This document shows, one piece after another, positions 40,153 through 43,378 of a stretch of DNA of 43,378 nt. The stretch lies in NCBI GenBank assembly GCA_001516045.1, contig LOEW01000049.1:1-43378 (forward strand), in the 5' to 3' direction. The translations under genes and the position numbers were made by a program. Origin of the DNA: Desulfosporosinus sp. BRH_c37 (GTDB lineage: Bacteria; Bacillota; Desulfitobacteriia; Desulfitobacteriales; Desulfitobacteriaceae). Numbering within the stretch: the first letter of the stretch is position 1; the number at the start of each line of letters is the position of its first letter. The notes beneath the pieces were generated by a model that saw only the letters and a list, made by a program, of their open reading frames with translations, was not told where the DNA came from and ran no database searches.

Positions 40153-41168
40153 TGCATCCCCTCGTTGGAAAGTCTCACAAATTCTTCAAGTTTATTAATA
40201 GCGGCACCGCTGTCGATGAGATCCTTGGCAAGGGGAATTGCGTTCTTAATGGTAGCTGCCTTACCGGCCAGATACAAACACAGTGCTGCATTGAGAACAA
40301 CAACATCACGTTTAGCACCCTGTTCAGAGCCGTTTAAGATGCTGCGAGCAATTTTGGCGTTCTCCTCAGGGTCACCTCCGATGAGCTCAGCTAAAGTACA
40401 ATATTTCAGACCCAACTCCTCTGGGTCGAGGTAATAGCTGTTTAAGTTACCTTTTTCTATTTCGCAAACCTTCGTTCTGGTCGTGAGAGTTGCCTCGTCC
40501 AAACCGTCACACCCATGAACCACCATGCCACGTTGGACCCCAAGATTCGAGAGTACCCTGGCCAGTGGCTCAACAAGGTTCTCGTCATAAACGCCCATCA
40601 ACTGCTTATTGGCCCCGGCGGGGTTGGCCAGAGGTCCCAAGATATTAAAGATCGTGCGAACGCCCATTTCCCGTCGCACGGGAGCACAGTGTTTCATCGA
40701 GCTGTGATAGGTTTGGGCAAACATAAAACAAAGCTTGATTTCATCTAAAATTTTTCGGCTATGCTCAGCGGTAATGGTTATATTTATTCCCAACTTCTCC
40801 AAGACATCCGCCGCGCCGCTTTTACTGGATACACTGCGGTTGCCATGCTTCGCTACTGGTACACCGCCGGCCGCAACGACAAAAGCAGTCGTTGTGGAGA
40901 TGTTAAAGGTTCCCACTTCGTCCCCACCGGTGCCCACAATATCCATGACATCCTGAACCTGATTGAGTTGTATGGCCTTTTCGCGCATTGCCAAAGCACT
41001 GCCGGTGATTTCGTCGATACTCTCACCTTTCATCCGCATTGCCGCGAGAAAAGCGCCCATTTGGGCATGAGTAGCGGACCCGTCCATCATTTCCCCCATA
41101 ACTGCCTTTGCAGCATCAAAATCCAGGTCCTCTCCTTTTATGACCTTGTTTATTGCTTCAACTATCAT
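40149..41168 (-). CDS. trpD: anthranilate phosphoribosyltransferase
   Basis: Transfers phosphoribose from PRPP to anthranilate. 339 residues. VGTGGDEVGTFNIST near 82 (PRPP site), KHGNRSVSSKSGAADVLE, HSSMKHCAPVRREMG and FNILGPLANPA are all present. It overlaps trpG by four bases. Separate from trpG, unlike the fused enterobacterial form. Confidence 0.97.
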   Translation of the reverse strand: MIVEAINKVIKGEDLDFDAAKAVMGEMMDGSATHAQMGAFLAAMRMKGESIDEITGSALAMREKAIQLNQVQDVMDIVGTGGDEVGTFNISTTTAFVVAAGGVPVAKHGNRSVSSKSGAADVLEKLGINITITAEHSRKILDEIKLCFMFAQTYHSSMKHCAPVRREMGVRTIFNILGPLANPAGANKQLMGVYDENLVEPLARVLSNLGVQRGMVVHGCDGLDEATLTTRTKVCEIEKGNLNSYYLDPEELGLKYCTLAELIGGDPEENAKIARSILNGSEQGAKRDVVVLNAALCLYLAGKAATIKNAIPLAKDLIDSGAAINKLEEFVRLSNEGMQ

Positions 41169-41740
41169 ACTCGATCTCCTCCTAAAAAATTTTTCATTAT
41201 CGTTCTGCCCTGTGGCGTTAGGATAGACTCCGGATGAAACTGAACTCCATAAACTTCATAATCTCTGTGTTTAACTGCCATGATCTCTCCGTCATCCGTA
41301 CGGGCGATTATCTTAAGTTCATGGGGCATTGTATCTTCGATTGCGGCCAGCGAATGATACCGCGCACCCTCGATAGTGTCGGGCAATCCGGCAAAAAGCG
41401 GACAGTCGGTATCAATCTTTATTTTTGATTGTTTACCATGCATTTGCTCCCGAGCATAGGATACTGTGGCTCCAAAGGCCTCGCAAATAGACTGATGCCC
41501 CAAGCAGACCCCGAACACGGGAATTTTACCTGCGAAATGTCTGGAACTTTCGTCACATACTCCCGCATCGGCAGGTCTGCCGGGTCCAGGGGAGAGGATA
41601 ATTGCCTCAGGAGCCAAAGCCTCAATTTCCGGTATACTCAGCTCATCGTTGCGGATAACCTTAATATCTGGATTGATAGAGCCGATGAGTTGATACAAGT
41701 TATAGGAAAAACTGTCGTAATTATCGATTAAGAGAATCAT
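41165..41740 (-). CDS. trpG: anthranilate synthase component II (glutamine amidotransferase)
   Basis: Supplies ammonia from glutamine to TrpE; in some Firmicutes the same subunit also serves PabB. 191 residues. Class-I amidotransferase: ILLIDNYDSFSYNLYQ, LSPGPGRP, nucleophile Cys in FGVCLGHQSI near 78, and the His-Glu of VQFHPESILTPQG. No second pabA-like gene is in the window, so a dual role is possible. One-base TAATG overlap with trpE. Confidence 0.96.
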   Translation of the reverse strand: MILLIDNYDSFSYNLYQLIGSINPDIKVIRNDELSIPEIEALAPEAIILSPGPGRPADAGVCDESSRHFAGKIPVFGVCLGHQSICEAFGATVSYAREQMHGKQSKIKIDTDCPLFAGLPDTIEGARYHSLAAIEDTMPHELKIIARTDDGEIMAVKHRDYEVYGVQFHPESILTPQGRTIMKNFLGGDRV

Positions 41741-43206
41741 TAGTCGCTGACCTCCTCAGACAGTTTTAGGGCATTCATAACCGCTTGGGCTTTGTTGATA
41801 CATTCCTGATACTCGGTTTCAGGCACGCTGTCGGCTACGATACCGGCACCGGACCTTACAAAAATCTTGCCATTTTTCTTAAAGGCGATGCGGATTGCAA
41901 TACAGGTATCGAGATTACCAGTAAAATCTATATACCCGATCGCCCCGCCGTAAATGCCTCGCTTATTGTTTTCAAGTTCGTTAATAATCTCACAGGCTCG
42001 GATTTTAGGTGCACCGGAGAGAGTTCCTGCAGGCAACACGGCATCTACGGCGTCTAAGGCATTTTTATCGCCCCGTATCTCCCCCCGAACCGTGGAACCG
42101 ATGTGCATGACATGAGAGAAGCGTTCGATGGACAAATATTTTTCTATTTTTACAGTTCCGAAGCTGCTGATTCTACCCAGGTCGTTGCGACCCAAATCTA
42201 CCAGCATATTGTGTTCGGCCAATTCTTTAGGGTCGGAGAGTAAATCCTTTTCATTTTGAAGATCCTCTTCTTCCGTCTTCCCTCTTGGCTTTGTGCCTGC
42301 CAGTGGGAAGGTGGAGAGGTTACCATTTTCAAGTTTTACTAGGGTTTCAGGAGAAGCGCCGGCAATTTCAATATCATCGCCGGAGATATAGAACATGTAG
42401 GGCGACGGGTTTAAGGTTCTCAAAACACGGTAGGCATTGAGGAGACTACCTTCAAAATCTGCTTCAAAACGGTTAGACAGTACGACCTGGAATATATCGC
42501 CTTCACGAATATATTGTTTCGCCTTGTTAACCATATCGCAATACTCGTTTTCCCTAAACAAAGGGCGGAATTCGGAAGTGATTTTCGGGGCTTCAGCCTC
42601 TTGATAAGCACCGTGTTTAATGAGCTTTACCATGCTTTCAATTTCCATCACGGCCATGTTATAGCCTGTATCCAATTCTTCGGTTTTTACATTGGCGATA
42701 AGAATGATTTTCTGTTTCAGATGGTCAAAGGCGATCACTTTGTCAAAGAGCATTAAGTCTACGTCCTTAAAACATTCCTGGTCCTCAGCGTCCAATTTTA
42801 GCGATGGCTCATTGTACTTGATATAATCATATGAGAAATAGCCTACCAGACCGCCGGTGAAGGGTGGCAGGTAATCGAACCGAGGGCTTTTGTTCTCATC
42901 TAGGATCTGTTGGATATACTGACGGGGATGTTTGGTATTTACAGTAGTTTTGGTACCCGAATTGATGTTGAGCACTTCGTTTGTACAAGTCAGCTCCAAT
43001 TTCGGGTCAAAACCCAAAAATGTGTAGCGTCCCCACTTTTCGGGACTCTCAAGACTTTCCAGCATAAAGCAGTGACGGCTGACGTTTTTGAGGATTTTCA
43101 ACACCTCCATCGGTGTCCTGACATCAGAATAAATCTCACGGCTGACTGGAATCATCTTATAATCAGCTGCAATTTCCTTGGCTTCATTTAGGTTTGGTCT
43201 GTACAT
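41740..43206 (-). CDS. trpE: anthranilate synthase component I
   Basis: Makes anthranilate from chorismate with TrpG, the committed step of the pathway. The ATG at 43206 follows AAAGGAGGC (488 residues); the frame is open eight codons further, but only through the ribosome site. The N-terminal domain has LLESLESPEKWGRYTFLG, whose LLES-type element is the tryptophan feedback site of TrpE. The chorismate-binding domain has FQVVLSNRFEA, PSPYMFYI, GASPETLVKLENG, PLAGTKPRG, ELAEHNMLVDLGRND, GTLSGAPKIRA and IRSGAGIVADS-like VRSGAGIVADS. First gene after the T-box leader. Confidence 0.97.
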   Translation of the reverse strand: MYRPNLNEAKEIAADYKMIPVSREIYSDVRTPMEVLKILKNVSRHCFMLESLESPEKWGRYTFLGFDPKLELTCTNEVLNINSGTKTTVNTKHPRQYIQQILDENKSPRFDYLPPFTGGLVGYFSYDYIKYNEPSLKLDAEDQECFKDVDLMLFDKVIAFDHLKQKIILIANVKTEELDTGYNMAVMEIESMVKLIKHGAYQEAEAPKITSEFRPLFRENEYCDMVNKAKQYIREGDIFQVVLSNRFEADFEGSLLNAYRVLRTLNPSPYMFYISGDDIEIAGASPETLVKLENGNLSTFPLAGTKPRGKTEEEDLQNEKDLLSDPKELAEHNMLVDLGRNDLGRISSFGTVKIEKYLSIERFSHVMHIGSTVRGEIRGDKNALDAVDAVLPAGTLSGAPKIRACEIINELENNKRGIYGGAIGYIDFTGNLDTCIAIRIAFKKNGKIFVRSGAGIVADSVPETEYQECINKAQAVMNALKLSEEVSD

Positions 43207-43228
43207 ATTTGCCTCCTTTGGACGACGC

Positions 43229-43378
43229 AAAAAGCCCGTCCAAGACTAAAATAGTCAAGGACGGGCTTGAAATCAATCCCGCGGTGCCACCTTGCTTTGC
43301 GGAAAATCCGCACGCTTATCAGAATACTAACATATTCCTGGCAACTGACGTATGCCTTCACGTCGCGAAATACTCGGC
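43229..43378 (-). promoter_or_regulatory. T-box leader (3' part) with terminator, controlling trpEGDCFBA-aroF
   Basis: On the minus strand the leader shows the conserved T-box AAGGTGGCACCGCGG (43295-43281), which pairs with the uncharged tRNA 3' end. A 17-bp terminator stem follows (arms 43232-43248 and 43252-43268) with TTTTTG after it, 23 bases before the trpE ATG. When tRNA-Trp is uncharged, the antiterminator forms instead. The stem I with the specifier codon lies beyond the right edge, so the Trp specificity is inferred from the operon it controls. Confidence 0.92.

Overview
The window looks like a chromosomal segment of an anaerobic, spore-forming, low-GC Firmicute of the Peptococcaceae, most like Desulfosporosinus or Desulfitobacterium. 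The evidence is an NAD-linked [FeFe]-hydrogenase operon, a T-box-controlled trp operon, Gram-positive AGGAGG ribosome sites, a YabE-type 3D-domain protein and a sporulation-type histidine kinase. The genus is inferred; no rRNA is present.

Layout: 1-4222 (+) holds a three-subunit, probably electron-bifurcating hydrogenase (NuoE-like, NuoF-like and catalytic subunits). The first gene is cut by the left edge, and a degenerate repeat array separates it from the second. 4307-6376 (+) holds tcdA, whose reading frame contains a triple-hairpin palindromic insertion, and a cell-wall protein with DUF348, G5 and 3D domains. 6550-12776 is a visibly AT-rich surface-acylation locus: a minus-strand operon (DUF4358 lipoprotein, MBOAT acyltransferase, DHHW protein, SGNH esterase) plus two more SGNH esterases. 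A recurring palindrome sits at the 3' ends of several of these genes. 12974-17962 (-) holds an unknown gene, an MgtC-like protein, and two exported proteins, one with long proline/glycine hexapeptide repeats and one with Ig-like and FecR-like domains.

18148-27620 (-) holds a membrane MFS-like/LuxR regulator, an oligopeptide ABC operon oppA-oppBCDF with an internal terminator, and a histidine kinase/response regulator pair. 27819-35440 (-) holds a membrane HD-GYP phosphodiesterase, a single-module NRPS (C-A-PCP-reductase, code read as glycine) preceded by a 34-codon small ORF and stacked hairpins, and an orphan kinase. The kinase and the HD-GYP protein share a similar multi-pass membrane input domain.

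35773-43378 (-) is a complete tryptophan operon, T-box-trpEGDCFBA-aroF. The seven trp genes overlap one another by 1-8 bases, and aroF supplies the first step of the shikimate pathway.

The strongest candidates for something undescribed are the glycine-type NRPS with its leader small ORF and flanking signalling genes, the palindromic element family, and the hexapeptide-repeat surface protein. The acetylation-type cluster itself belongs to known families, but its three esterases and shared 3' palindromes are unusual.
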